The notes under the pieces are model-generated. The model had not been told where the DNA came from and ran no database searches. It saw nothing but the letters and a program-made list of their open reading frames with translations. From contig CATISE010000218.1 in NCBI GenBank assembly GCA_949538655.1, positions 1-25,210 of the forward strand: a stretch of 25,210 nt of DNA, read 5' to 3'. The translations under genes and the position numbers were made by a program. The DNA comes from Marine Group II euryarchaeote MED-G33. GTDB taxonomy: Archaea > Thermoplasmatota > Poseidoniia > Poseidoniales > Thalassarchaeaceae. Shown piece after piece: positions 7,612 to 15,751 of this stretch (positions within the stretch are counted from its first letter, which is position 1; every line of letters starts with the position of its first letter).

Positions 7612-8769
7612 ATGGAATTTGATGCTATTCTGGATGATATGCCAGAGGCTCCGGTTCAGCCACCCCGGAGAACATTTGGTTCCGATCTAAATTTTGAGAT
7701 TATTCTTCAAAGAGGTGGGGCTTTTGCACTCTTCGTCATTTCGATATTACTCGTAGTATGGGCGTTTGGATTCTTAGAAAGAGGGCTCTTGGATCCGTAC
7801 CCACCAGAGTTATCTGAGAGACATGAGGAATTCAAGCAATTGTCTGGATTTGATAATGTAACGACCACTGGTCAAGGTGTTGAAATTTGTATTGTTGATA
7901 CTGGAATCGATCTTGGACATCCCGACCTATCACACGTCGAACTTGCAGGGTGGGTAGATTTTGTCAGCAACAGGGGTGAACCTTACGATGATCAAGGTCA
8001 TGGAACTGGAATGGCGGGTATTTTAGTGGCCAAAAACCGCCTACCAGGTATAGCTCCCAACGTAGATCTGTACATTGCCAAAGCCATTTCAAAATCAGGA
8101 ACAGGATCTGATACAGACATTGCAGATGCTGTGGATTGGTGTGTTGAAAATAATGTAGATATTATTTCACTCAGTTTGGGTGGAACACAGGGTATAGATT
8201 GGATTTTCATCGAAACGGATGCGCTTGAAGCTGCGGTCGATCGCGCCATTGATGAGGGTATATTTGTGGTTGCAGCAGCAGGAAATGATGGTGGTCCCGA
8301 CGATGATGGGGATGTCGCTAGCCCAGGGGGTGTTCAAGATGTCATCTGTGTTGGTGCGATCGATACCGATGGTACCATCTGGAGTAATTCTTCAGTTGGG
8401 AATAATGGATTTACGCTACAGCATATCTTTGGTCGATTTGATCCTGATAAAAAACCAGAATTGGTAGCTCCCGGTGAAAAATTAGCCATCCTCAATGCAC
8501 AAATCGGCACAGATGTCCTCTATGCATGGGGGTCAGGTACCAGTGGGGCTACAGTGTGGGTTAGTGGAGCCATTGCACACCTATTGGAACACAGGCCCGA
8601 TCTTGGTCAGAATGGTTCATCTGGAGGGTCACGAAACACTGTGGAAGATGTCAAAGGATGGATTAAGGATAGCGTTGCACCCAAAGACGGGCAGGCTGAA
8701 CACGACAATTACTACGGATATGGGAGACTGCAGGTCGATGCATTACTCGCAATGGGTGGTCAGGCCTGA
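7612..8769 (+). CDS. Membrane-anchored subtilisin-like serine protease (S8)
   Basis: A 385-aa subtilase with the full catalytic triad: Asp96 in CIVDTGID, His130 in GHGTGMAG, Ser311 in GTSGAT, plus oxyanion Asn225 in AAAGND. The N-terminus has no ordinary signal peptide. About 35 cytoplasmic residues precede one hydrophobic span (about 37-58), after which the catalytic domain begins near residue 85. This suggests a type II anchor with the protease outside the membrane. No I9-type propeptide is evident in the short linker, which is unusual for an active subtilase. The start is 6 bases after the desulfurase stop, so the genes are probably co-transcribed. The end overlaps the converging methyltransferase gene by 10 bases. 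Confidence 0.92.
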   Translation: MEFDAILDDMPEAPVQPPRRTFGSDLNFEIILQRGGAFALFVISILLVVWAFGFLERGLLDPYPPELSERHEEFKQLSGFDNVTTTGQGVEICIVDTGIDLGHPDLSHVELAGWVDFVSNRGEPYDDQGHGTGMAGILVAKNRLPGIAPNVDLYIAKAISKSGTGSDTDIADAVDWCVENNVDIISLSLGGTQGIDWIFIETDALEAAVDRAIDEGIFVVAAAGNDGGPDDDGDVASPGGVQDVICVGAIDTDGTIWSNSSVGNNGFTLQHIFGRFDPDKKPELVAPGEKLAILNAQIGTDVLYAWGSGTSGATVWVSGAIAHLLEHRPDLGQNGSSGGSRNTVEDVKGWIKDSVAPKDGQAEHDNYYGYGRLQVDALLAMGGQA

Positions 8770-9542
8770 ATAATCCCCACCAAAGTACCACCAAATAGTG
8801 GAACGAAACCAACGGGGTTCGTCTGGTTGATTTCCGCGATAAATTGAGTCCATTTATTGAATGCAGCAACACGTGCCTGTCCGGGATTGATTGGCCCTGA
8901 TTCGGGAATGTCACCAACGTCGTCAACAGGAACTTCAGGTTCGGCTGTGAGAATCAAACCACCAGGTACCAATAGATTGAATGAACGTTGAATGGCTTCC
9001 ACCTTCCCGATATCCCCCACATCTACGATGATGATTTCGTATGGCGCACGCAAAGGTGGCGCGGTGGTAGCAGCAGCTTCGTCTGTCGTTGTATTGGCTG
9101 CTTTCCAACTGTCTAACTCAGCACATAGTGATTCGAAGTCACCCACCCGAATATGCGCCCAATCTTCTGAATCATAGCGACGAATTAGACGGGTTAGAAT
9201 TACACTGAACTTCCCACCAGCCTCAATCATGTCAAAATGCTCAGGTTTGGAGTTGGACGACCAGTAATCGAGCAACCATGCACTCAGATGTCCAATTCCC
9301 GAACCAACTTCGCATACTCGATTTGGCTCAACACGGGAGATGATGTCTCGGATTCTTCGACGTAAACTGGTCGGCATAGAATCTAGTTCCATGTGCTCAA
9401 GTTGGGCCCCAATGGATGCAGCAATTTCTGGTTCATCCTTTGGTTGATCTGGATTCTTAGACAGCAGCGCTGCCAAGGCGTCTTCGATGCTCAGCCCCAC
9501 ACTTCGCCGGGTAAGTAATTGGTTTTCAAATCTCGGAGACAT
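8760..9542 (-). CDS. Class I SAM-dependent methyltransferase-like protein
   Basis: A 260-aa protein with a Rossmann-type SAM-binding core. Motif I is CEVGSGIGHLS (77-87), an acidic ribose-binding position follows in MIEAGG (Glu107), and IIIVDVGDIG (170-179) and LLVPGGLIL (190-198) fit motifs IV/V. The arrangement resembles PCMT/O-methyltransferase families, but the substrate cannot be read. The segment at about 145-165 is a low-complexity Thr/Ala-rich insert, probably a loop. ATG 9542 was preferred to an upstream in-frame start at 9638, which would run into the divergent gene. It converges on the subtilase and diverges from the zinc-ribbon gene with only about 50 bases between starts. Confidence 0.78.
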   Translation of the reverse strand: MSPRFENQLLTRRSVGLSIEDALAALLSKNPDQPKDEPEIAASIGAQLEHMELDSMPTSLRRRIRDIISRVEPNRVCEVGSGIGHLSAWLLDYWSSNSKPEHFDMIEAGGKFSVILTRLIRRYDSEDWAHIRVGDFESLCAELDSWKAANTTTDEAAATTAPPLRAPYEIIIVDVGDIGKVEAIQRSFNLLVPGGLILTAEPEVPVDDVGDIPESGPINPGQARVAAFNKWTQFIAEINQTNPVGFVPLFGGTLVGIIQA

Positions 9543-9592
9543 GGGATGTCGTGAAATACCCCTGGTGGGCCGGTCGGTATGGAGGAGTTGAT

Positions 9593-10303
9593 GTGGACGA
9601 CGAAGTTGAGGAACTAGACCACGTGACACGTTGTCCAAGTTGCAATACCCGACAAGCGCATGAAATCCTCAAAGAAAAGCAACTCAAGAATGATGCAGGG
9701 GTTGATTATCTCCTTCGATGTGAAGGATGCAGCAATATCCACACGGTAATTTTCCGAAGTAAGAAACCCATTCTAATCAAATTTACCTTATCGGACGGGG
9801 CGGATTCAATCCCATATGAAATCGAAGTCGATGATGATGAGATATTTGTATTGGGTGATGAATTTGAGGCAAATGATCTACTCTGGAGTATCACGCGTTT
9901 GGAAACCGATGGCGATGCTAAACCTCGGGTACTAGAGGCTGGAAAAGTCAAGCGAGTTTGGGCAACGAGAATTGATTTGGCAAGAATCAAGCGCACATTC
10001 AGCGACGGTGATATTTCCTTCTCTGATACCATCGAAGTTGAACCTGAAAAAATGTTCTCATGCGGTACAATCGTCAAGCATCGTGGTGAAACATGGCGGA
10101 TCAGGGCCCTTCATTCCGGTACCGCGAGAACCCTTACCGGTAAGATGGAAGCCCGAAATATCAGACGAATCTTCCTTCATCGCCCACCTACGCCTGAAGA
10201 AATTGCAGAAAGGAAGAAGTTGGAACGAGGCAATTGGAAGGGGCAGGATTTCCCTGGCCGCGAGGAACATCAAGCAAAATGGCATGGTGACAACGATGGA
10301 TGA
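9593..10303 (+). CDS. HVO_0476-family zinc-ribbon protein
   Basis: A 236-aa soluble protein. A zinc ribbon at the N-terminus is made by CPSC (14-17) and CEGC (43-46). Two beta-rich repeats follow, each with a VxPxxxFxxGxxF-like block (around IEVDDDEIFVLGDEF and IEVEPEKMFSCG) and a WxI element, and the end is a basic helical tail. This layout matches a conserved euryarchaeal family named after HVO_0476, whose function is unknown to me. GTG 9593 was chosen because GGAGG lies about 7 bases upstream; a GTG at 9551 is the alternative. It overlaps the next gene by 20 bases (or 8 with the alternative start), indicating one transcript. Confidence 0.8.
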   Translation: MDDEVEELDHVTRCPSCNTRQAHEILKEKQLKNDAGVDYLLRCEGCSNIHTVIFRSKKPILIKFTLSDGADSIPYEIEVDDDEIFVLGDEFEANDLLWSITRLETDGDAKPRVLEAGKVKRVWATRIDLARIKRTFSDGDISFSDTIEVEPEKMFSCGTIVKHRGETWRIRALHSGTARTLTGKMEARNIRRIFLHRPPTPEEIAERKKLERGNWKGQDFPGREEHQAKWHGDNDG

Positions 10304-11765
10304 ACGACATGACCCAAGCGCTTGTCGTCGGATTTTGCGTGAAGCACGCGAAAATGGTTTGTCAAGAAAACTGTTTGATATGGCACAGGATTTACAGGAT
10401 GGAATCTACCGAGCAGAAGCACTTTGCGGTCTTTGTGGACATGACGAAATGGATGAGGAAGATCGGGTTGAATGGGTTCCAATCATTGTTGAATCGATGT
10501 TAGATGAAGAGCGTGCTTGGCGCTTGGCCGAAAGTATTGGAATCATTGCCAAATCGGCCGGTAATTGGCCCGGTGGGCGCGCCAGAAAGGCGCTGATGCA
10601 GGACATCATTGGCTTGACCGGGGAGCTACCAGCAGGCGAAGCGAGAGTGGACGCCCTCAAGTCGATTGCAAATCGTGTATCCAAGCAAAAATTGCCGGAA
10701 CTATTCCTTTTTGCCCTCGAAAATGATGGAATGGAAGCAAAAGCAGCCAGACCAATCATGAAGGCGATCGTTGCGACCGGAGAGAAGCAGATGATTGACG
10801 AAATCATACCGTTGGTTACCGATGCATCACCAGATTTGTCAGTCAAGTTTCTCGACAATTTACATCGCCTAACAATTCAAGCAGATTTGACATTGGAACC
10901 GAGTGCTCTTGAACTCGCATTACCTTTTCTCGACGGTGCAGATTTTGAAACCATTCGCACACTATGTAGTCACTCGAACCACCCAGATGAAGTCAGGATG
11001 TTGGCTGAAAAATTGTCTGGTGTGGATGAGGATTCAGTGCGATTCATGGTTACACTCGCTGGACGAGCCGATCGTGTGGGTGATGCCGAATTGGCAAGGG
11101 AGTTACTCGAAACTGCGTCCCAAAATGTCGAGGGGTTAGACGCACATATCGCCATTCGAATCAAGAAAAACCTTGCCAAGGCGTTTGAGCGACTTGGAGA
11201 TTCAGAGCGTGCTGAAAAATTAACCACAGTCCGTGCCCCGTCTGCTCCAAGTACACGACAAAGTAGGCGCGATATCGAAAGAATCGGGCACACAATGGCC
11301 CTGGTAGGAACCTACGATGGATCGATTGGCACACCACACCTTCGTGCCTTGGCCCGTGCTTCTGGAATCGCTTGGGGATTTGGACTCGATATCGCATTAA
11401 TCGATTGGCCCACTGATGATCTTGAATCTCTTTGCGAACGTGCACAAAAAGAGTCAGGTACCGCGGGTGTCAATCATTTGCCATCCCTACTCGAATCCGA
11501 TCGCATTCAGTTACTGTCGATTGACGATGCACTTCGTGGAGTTGCCGGGCACCCGATTGCCACCACCCACCAACCGAAGGGGGGTTCGGTCGATTTGACC
11601 ACATACGAGGGAGGAATTTGCATGTTCATCGGTCTGGGCCGGCATGGATTGCCAGAGAATTTACTCAACAATTGTTCTGACCAATTTGAATTAACAGGGA
11701 TTGGGGCAAGCTTGGAAACTGCTGTCGCAATGGGTGCGATTGCGCAAAGATTAGCCGACCTGTGA
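10284..11765 (+). CDS. Helical-repeat protein fused to DUF531 (SPOUT-like) domain
   Basis: A 493-aa protein of two parts. Residues about 1-320 are all-alpha with repeated amphipathic pairs of HEAT/TPR type (for example ALELALPFLDGADFETI and AELARELLETASQNV). Residues about 335-490 match the archaeal DUF531 family: a GTYDGSIGTPHLRALARA start, an FGLDIALIDWP strand, then FIGLGRHGLP and GIGASLETAVAMGAI. The knotted, glycine-rich end is like SPOUT RNA methyltransferases, but no substrate is known to me. The start is either ATG 10284 or ATG 10296. It is translationally overlapped with the upstream zinc-ribbon gene, and its stop abuts the converging proline dehydrogenase with no gap. An RNA-related role is inference. 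Confidence 0.82.
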   Translation: MVTTMDERHDPSACRRILREARENGLSRKLFDMAQDLQDGIYRAEALCGLCGHDEMDEEDRVEWVPIIVESMLDEERAWRLAESIGIIAKSAGNWPGGRARKALMQDIIGLTGELPAGEARVDALKSIANRVSKQKLPELFLFALENDGMEAKAARPIMKAIVATGEKQMIDEIIPLVTDASPDLSVKFLDNLHRLTIQADLTLEPSALELALPFLDGADFETIRTLCSHSNHPDEVRMLAEKLSGVDEDSVRFMVTLAGRADRVGDAELARELLETASQNVEGLDAHIAIRIKKNLAKAFERLGDSERAEKLTTVRAPSAPSTRQSRRDIERIGHTMALVGTYDGSIGTPHLRALARASGIAWGFGLDIALIDWPTDDLESLCERAQKESGTAGVNHLPSLLESDRIQLLSIDDALRGVAGHPIATTHQPKGGSVDLTTYEGGICMFIGLGRHGLPENLLNNCSDQFELTGIGASLETAVAMGAIAQRLADL

Positions 11766-12740
11766 TTAGCGACGATTTGTCCATGGCATGAATATCGATT
11801 TCGTGATATGCATTGCAACATCTGGATTTTCATCTAAACGACGCATGCTGTATTCATACCATCGTTCCCCATACGGGATGTAAATTCGAGTTCTATGCCC
11901 CGCTTTCGCCAATCGACGTCGAATATTACCCCTTACACCGAGTAGCATTTGGAATTCATAGCCCGGTCCTTTGCCCAAGCGTTTACCCGCACTACCTTCG
12001 CGAGGATCTGAATCCCCTGGACCCATGCCCCTGGCCTCGATTGCCGCCAAAGAATGCTCGATAATTGGCCAATCATGTGATGCGATGCCCGCATAAGCAC
12101 CATGATCTAAAATTAGGTCAATATGCTCATTGAATGCATCCACGATGGGCCTATACTCTGTATGGGAAATGGATGAATCTTCAAGGTAGACGCCTTTACA
12201 AATACGGAAATCGGCACCACTTCCCAACTGATTGCAAATCAATTCGATATCTGATGACGTTCTGAAAAGACGAGATTGCAAAACAGTGCCGACATTGTGC
12301 AGGCCCTTTGCATGCATCGCGATGACAATGTCGATTGTCGGTTGAGTTACTCGATTGTCTTCCATATCCAGACGGACAAAGATATCATGTTCGTCAGCAT
12401 TACGGAGGAGCCTTTCGATATTTTCGTATGCTTTTTGTTCATCGATTAGCAACCCGAAAGCAGTGGGTTTGATACTCAGATTTGCATCGAGTTTGTTTTC
12501 AATAATTGCATCTAGAACTCGATCATATTCATCGATGAAGAATTGTGCTTCAGCCAAGTTGGATATTTCCTCACCAAGAACGTCGACCGTGAAGCAAGCA
12601 CCTTCGGTACTGAGTTTTTTCATGACCGCAACCGCACTTTCGATGTCCTTTCCAGCGACATATCTTCGGGCGACACCCGCGACAAAAAAACGCGGCATGA
12701 GTTTGGTAATACCAACCATGAACCGTCCTAGGACCCCCAT
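11766..12740 (-). CDS. Proline dehydrogenase (monofunctional PRODH)
   Basis: A 324-aa FAD enzyme expected to oxidise proline to pyrroline-5-carboxylate, normally at the membrane with electrons passed to quinone. The barrel motifs are in order: SIKPTAFGL, FVRLDMED, GTVLQSRLFRT, FRICKGVYLE, IASHDWPIIEH, and the C-terminal substrate-binding helix YIPYGERWYEYSMRRLDE, which is the family signature. The length is that of the short monofunctional form, not bifunctional PutA. GGAGG lies 6 bases upstream of ATG 12740. No pyrroline-5-carboxylate dehydrogenase is present in the window, so the second step of proline breakdown must be encoded elsewhere. It lies 60 bases downstream of the propeller-like gene on the same strand. 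Confidence 0.93.
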   Translation of the reverse strand: MGVLGRFMVGITKLMPRFFVAGVARRYVAGKDIESAVAVMKKLSTEGACFTVDVLGEEISNLAEAQFFIDEYDRVLDAIIENKLDANLSIKPTAFGLLIDEQKAYENIERLLRNADEHDIFVRLDMEDNRVTQPTIDIVIAMHAKGLHNVGTVLQSRLFRTSSDIELICNQLGSGADFRICKGVYLEDSSISHTEYRPIVDAFNEHIDLILDHGAYAGIASHDWPIIEHSLAAIEARGMGPGDSDPREGSAGKRLGKGPGYEFQMLLGVRGNIRRRLAKAGHRTRIYIPYGERWYEYSMRRLDENPDVAMHITKSIFMPWTNRR

Positions 12741-12800
12741 TGCATGCCTCCCGTTTTGATTGACTGGAAGGGGCGCCCTTTGACGATTACTTACCGACTT

Positions 12801-13778
12801 TCAGTCCACACATGGCCCAAAAGGAGTCCATTGCCCCCGATTATCCAATACCCAAAGGCCGTCCTCACCACGATCGAATATACTGTGTCCAATTTCTGAT
12901 CGTGCTGAAGAACTCAATGAGGGGGCCCCGGCAGGTGACCAAACGATATCTTCTCGCCATCCCGTAATTGACCAAATCCCATCTTGGTAAACAGCATCTT
13001 GGATTGGACCTTGAACATTTTCGATGAGGATGAAATCATCAGCAGGATTCCAGTACACCATCCGATTGTGACTCAATCCGAATAACCACACCCCTGTTCC
13101 AGAGCTCCACACACGATTGATTTTTGATTTCAATTGCAATATACCACTGCGTAGAACAGACCCATCTGTTGCATTGATTTCTGCCCAACCACCACCCAAG
13201 GAGAATGCCCAAATCGAATCGTCACTTGTGACCAGTTCTACAATCACTTCGCCATCCGGTAAATCCACAAGAGAATCCCATTCAATCGGATTGCGCCTCC
13301 AGACCTCTTCAGAGGTTGCGGTAACCCGGTAAATACCTCTGTGATGTGTACAGAAAATCAGATCATCTTTGTATGTACACAATGCGAGAGGTTCAGCATC
13401 TAAAATATGTGACCACTTGGCACCAGAAACGTGGTAGTGATCGATTTTACCGCTTTCAATCGCTGCACGCAAGTCAGGAAGTTCAACACCATCTTCAATG
13501 GGTTGATTCAGATCTAAAGCCGCCAATCTCGCAAGAGAAATTTCACGTTCGACCCAAGTTGAGATCAGAAGGTTGTCACCCAATAGAACTGCATTGGTGA
13601 TGTCCCCTGGGAACGGAGTCCGGATGGGATCCAGCGCATTGAGTCGCTCAGGGTGTAGCAAACACATCCCACCTTCAGTATCAACGAATACTGTTCGTTC
13701 ACCATTCGCCAATAAAAATCGAGGAGGAGTCGGCGTGTCGGGTAGTGACATCAACCGGTGGTAGGGGCCACGATTCAT
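12801..13778 (-). CDS. Uncharacterised beta-propeller-like protein
   Basis: About 325 aa with no clear family. The C-terminal half shows repeated blade-like units with a Trp after an acidic turn: DDSIWAFSLGGGW, GTGVWLFGLSHNRMVYW, QDGIWSITGWREDIVW and EDGLWVLDNRGQW. These suggest a WD40/PQQ-like propeller. No signal peptide or membrane span is obvious, so it is probably cytoplasmic. Start choices are ATG 13778, ATG 13751 (MSLPDTP) and an upstream in-frame start at 13838, which would overlap the divergent dtdA start; none has a good Shine-Dalgarno. It is followed by proline dehydrogenase on the same strand, perhaps in one transcript. Function is unknown. Confidence 0.75.
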   Translation of the reverse strand: MNRGPYHRLMSLPDTPTPPRFLLANGERTVFVDTEGGMCLLHPERLNALDPIRTPFPGDITNAVLLGDNLLISTWVEREISLARLAALDLNQPIEDGVELPDLRAAIESGKIDHYHVSGAKWSHILDAEPLALCTYKDDLIFCTHHRGIYRVTATSEEVWRRNPIEWDSLVDLPDGEVIVELVTSDDSIWAFSLGGGWAEINATDGSVLRSGILQLKSKINRVWSSGTGVWLFGLSHNRMVYWNPADDFILIENVQGPIQDAVYQDGIWSITGWREDIVWSPAGAPSLSSSARSEIGHSIFDRGEDGLWVLDNRGQWTPFGPCVD

Positions 13779-13828
13779 GAAGCAATGGGCTGCGAATGCT
13801 GAAGCGTGGAGGCGTATTCGCTCCGTCA

Positions 13829-14803
13829 ATGGTGACACTCCTTATCGTATCGAATCTCGATATCGCTTCAACCATTCAAGGTGATGCACTTCTGGCCAGA
13901 GGAGGTTGGTCCGAGATGGATTCGGTCGAGGGGGGACGAGTTTGGAAACATCAGGTCAAAGATGTCTGGCTCTGGTGGTTTGAAAATCGATTTTTGATGG
14001 AAGATGGACTGGATACACGATTTTCTACAGGTGCAGGTGTTTCTGTCGATGAAGTGATTTTCCTTTCACGTCATTATGCTGCTAGTGGAAGGCCCAGCCT
14101 AACATTACACGTCCTAGGTGTACCAGGTGAAACCCCACATGGTGAACGGGCTGAACACGGCGGCATCAAAGGTGAAGTGATGTTACCATGTACTCGCTTC
14201 GCCTCTTGGTATCGATTGATGTGCGATGCTGCACATCATCATCAACTCGTACCTGAATTTGAGTTGACAATAGAAACAACCCACCATGGCCCTCGTCTTG
14301 ATGTCCCGACAATGTTCATCGAAATTGGTTCCTCTGAAACGCATTGGGGTCGAGTCGACGCCGCTGAAGCTTGGGCCGATGTAATGGTGATTGGTCTAGG
14401 ACTCGAAGGTGGAATAGGCATTGGCGAATGGAATTCTTTGTCTGAAGAAGAGAAAACCGAGCAAAAAGTGATGATTGGTGTTGGTGGAGGGCATTATGCC
14501 CCAAGACATACCGATGTACTCAGGAAAACAAATTGTTGGGCGGGCCATCAACTCGCAAATTATGCCCTTGGAATGGAGAAGCCCCAAGATGACGCATGGG
14601 ACCCGGATGAGGGGATTTTACCAGACGGGGCATGGAATCATGCAATTTGTGTCTCAGTAGAGAGTACACGAAGGGCATTCCCAGGAGGAAATGTCATGGT
14701 ACACTTGGATCGAAAATCGTTCAAAGGTTGGCAACGTCGAGTCATTAAGCGACTACTCAACGAATTGGGAGTCCCGGTGGGCAGAACTAGAGATTTCGAG
14801 TAA
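13829..14803 (+). CDS. dtdA: D-aminoacyl-tRNA deacylase (archaeal DTD2 type)
   Basis: A 324-aa metal-dependent esterase that removes D-amino acids wrongly attached to tRNA. The sequence carries the family blocks in order: an N-terminal strand TLLIVSNLDIASTIQG, HGERAEHGGIKGE, the signature HHGPRLDVPTMFIEIGSSE, and GVGGGHYAPRHTDV with metal-binding-type His residues. ATG 13829 was chosen over an in-frame ATG at 13796 because family members start directly at the first beta strand. It is divergent from the propeller-like gene and its stop directly abuts the converging rps27ae. Confidence 0.93.
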   Translation: MVTLLIVSNLDIASTIQGDALLARGGWSEMDSVEGGRVWKHQVKDVWLWWFENRFLMEDGLDTRFSTGAGVSVDEVIFLSRHYAASGRPSLTLHVLGVPGETPHGERAEHGGIKGEVMLPCTRFASWYRLMCDAAHHHQLVPEFELTIETTHHGPRLDVPTMFIEIGSSETHWGRVDAAEAWADVMVIGLGLEGGIGIGEWNSLSEEEKTEQKVMIGVGGGHYAPRHTDVLRKTNCWAGHQLANYALGMEKPQDDAWDPDEGILPDGAWNHAICVSVESTRRAFPGGNVMVHLDRKSFKGWQRRVIKRLLNELGVPVGRTRDFE

Positions 14804-14974
14804 TTACTCTATTTTTTCAGAATGGCCACAACGACCACAGGTCATGCGATCTGAGTGGACACCCATGAAAACACCAGGTCCACATTTCGGGCAGACTACA
14901 CCCTTACGGGTTAGTTTACCATCTTCTACGCTATACTTGGACCACTTTGCAGATGTGTTTGGACTGTCTCCCAT
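14804..14974 (-). CDS. rps27ae: Ribosomal protein S27ae
   Basis: A 56-aa small-subunit zinc protein. It shows CPKCGPG (28-34), VHSDRMTCGRCGHSEK with CGRC (46-49), giving one four-Cys zinc ribbon, and the usual basic N-terminal arm. ATG 14974 overlaps the TGA of rps24e by one base (TGATG), so it is translationally coupled as last gene of the rpoE operon. The archaeal protein normally lacks the ubiquitin fusion seen in eukaryotes, as here. Confidence 0.96.
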   Translation of the reverse strand: MGDSPNTSAKWSKYSVEDGKLTRKGVVCPKCGPGVFMGVHSDRMTCGRCGHSEKIE

Positions 14975-15330
14975 CACTCTTCACCTCCAGCAATTTCTGC
15001 TGCCTCTGCATCTTCAGTTGGTGTTTCAATAGGTGCTTCAGTAGCCGTTTCTTCTTCAGAACCACCGTGTCTTGCGAGAATATACTTTGGTTCTTTCTCA
15101 AGGTCCGCACGGTCACCATAAACGAGGGCGTTCCCTGTGGTCAATGGTTGACCAAAACGAGTGTTGACTGATTTGATAACGACACAATCTTTTGTGGCAC
15201 TAGGCTCCATCTTCATTACTGCAGCAATGATTTGTGCACGGGTTGGAGTCGCGGCTCCAGTGTGTCTCCATTGCCAAGTCAACTCGATGCGATTTAGAAT
15301 TGAATTTTCTTTTCGTTCAATGATTTCCAT
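14974..15330 (-). CDS. rps24e: Ribosomal protein S24e
   Basis: A 118-aa small-subunit protein. The core (about 1-90) has the family pattern: MEIIERKENSILNRIEL, PTRAQIIAAV, CVVIKSVNTRFG, then GNALVYGDRADLE. The last 25-30 residues are an acidic Glu/Ala/Thr tail absent from the short archaeal versions I know; such acidic tails occur in many marine archaeal proteins. GGAGG lies 7 bases upstream of ATG 15330. It starts 16 bases after spt4 in the conserved rpoE-spt4-rps24e-rps27ae order. Confidence 0.95.
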   Translation of the reverse strand: MEIIERKENSILNRIELTWQWRHTGAATPTRAQIIAAVMKMEPSATKDCVVIKSVNTRFGQPLTTGNALVYGDRADLEKEPKYILARHGGSEEETATEAPIETPTEDAEAAEIAGGEE

Positions 15331-15346
15331 ACAAATTCCTCCATGA

Positions 15347-15751
15347 TTACTGGTGTCGAACCTTTAGGGCATAACTGCCTGATGCATCAATCCCAAGGGC
15401 GCGTGCGACCTCGCTCCGTGGTGGGTTGATTAGAACTGTGAATCCCTGCCAATCTGCACTGAGTTGGGCATCAGGGCAGCGTGCACACTTTGGATCCGCG
15501 ACCCTGACCTTCTCCATATCGTCCTTGTTTTTGACGCCAGTTGCAGAATTCAATTCATTTTCCCAAGCCTTGCGCTCCTTTTCATCGGGATCACGGCCAT
15601 TGGCTGTAGCAAAAGCCAAGATTGCAAGTTGTTTCTTGTTCTTTGCCTTGAGTGAATTGTTGGATTTGAGCCACCAACCGGGGTTGCCTTGTTGGACCTC
15701 AATGATCATGTGGCATTCGGTGCAGGCTAGATGTTTCTTGACCATCATCAT
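15347..15751 (-). CDS. spt4: Transcription elongation factor Spt4 (RpoE'') with large insertion
   Basis: Spt4 partners Spt5 to keep RNA polymerase processive. The first zinc pair is CTEC (10-13), the second CARC (89-92), followed by a standard Spt4 end (LSADWQGFTVLINPPRSEVA and YALKVR). Typical archaeal Spt4 is about 60 residues with roughly a dozen between the Cys pairs. Here 75 residues separate them, so about 60 extra, Lys/Glu/Asn-rich and probably helical, are inserted and the protein is 134 aa. The frame is continuous, so this is a real in-frame insertion rather than a frameshift. Three ATGs stand in a row at the start; the first overlaps the rpoE stop. Confidence 0.9.
   Translation of the reverse strand: MMMVKKHLACTECHMIIEVQQGNPGWWLKSNNSLKAKNKKQLAILAFATANGRDPDEKERKAWENELNSATGVKNKDDMEKVRVADPKCARCPDAQLSADWQGFTVLINPPRSEVARALGIDASGSYALKVRHQ

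Noticed and set aside
5199..8769. Phosphorothioation (Dnd) or other known defence module around the desulfurase
   Set aside because: No dndB-E, helicase, nuclease or ATPase gene is adjacent; neighbours are a membrane protein and a subtilase.
15347..15751. Frameshift or gene fusion explaining the long Spt4
   Set aside because: Both canonical ends are in one uninterrupted frame with the stop-start overlap to rpoE and normal spacing to rps24e intact.
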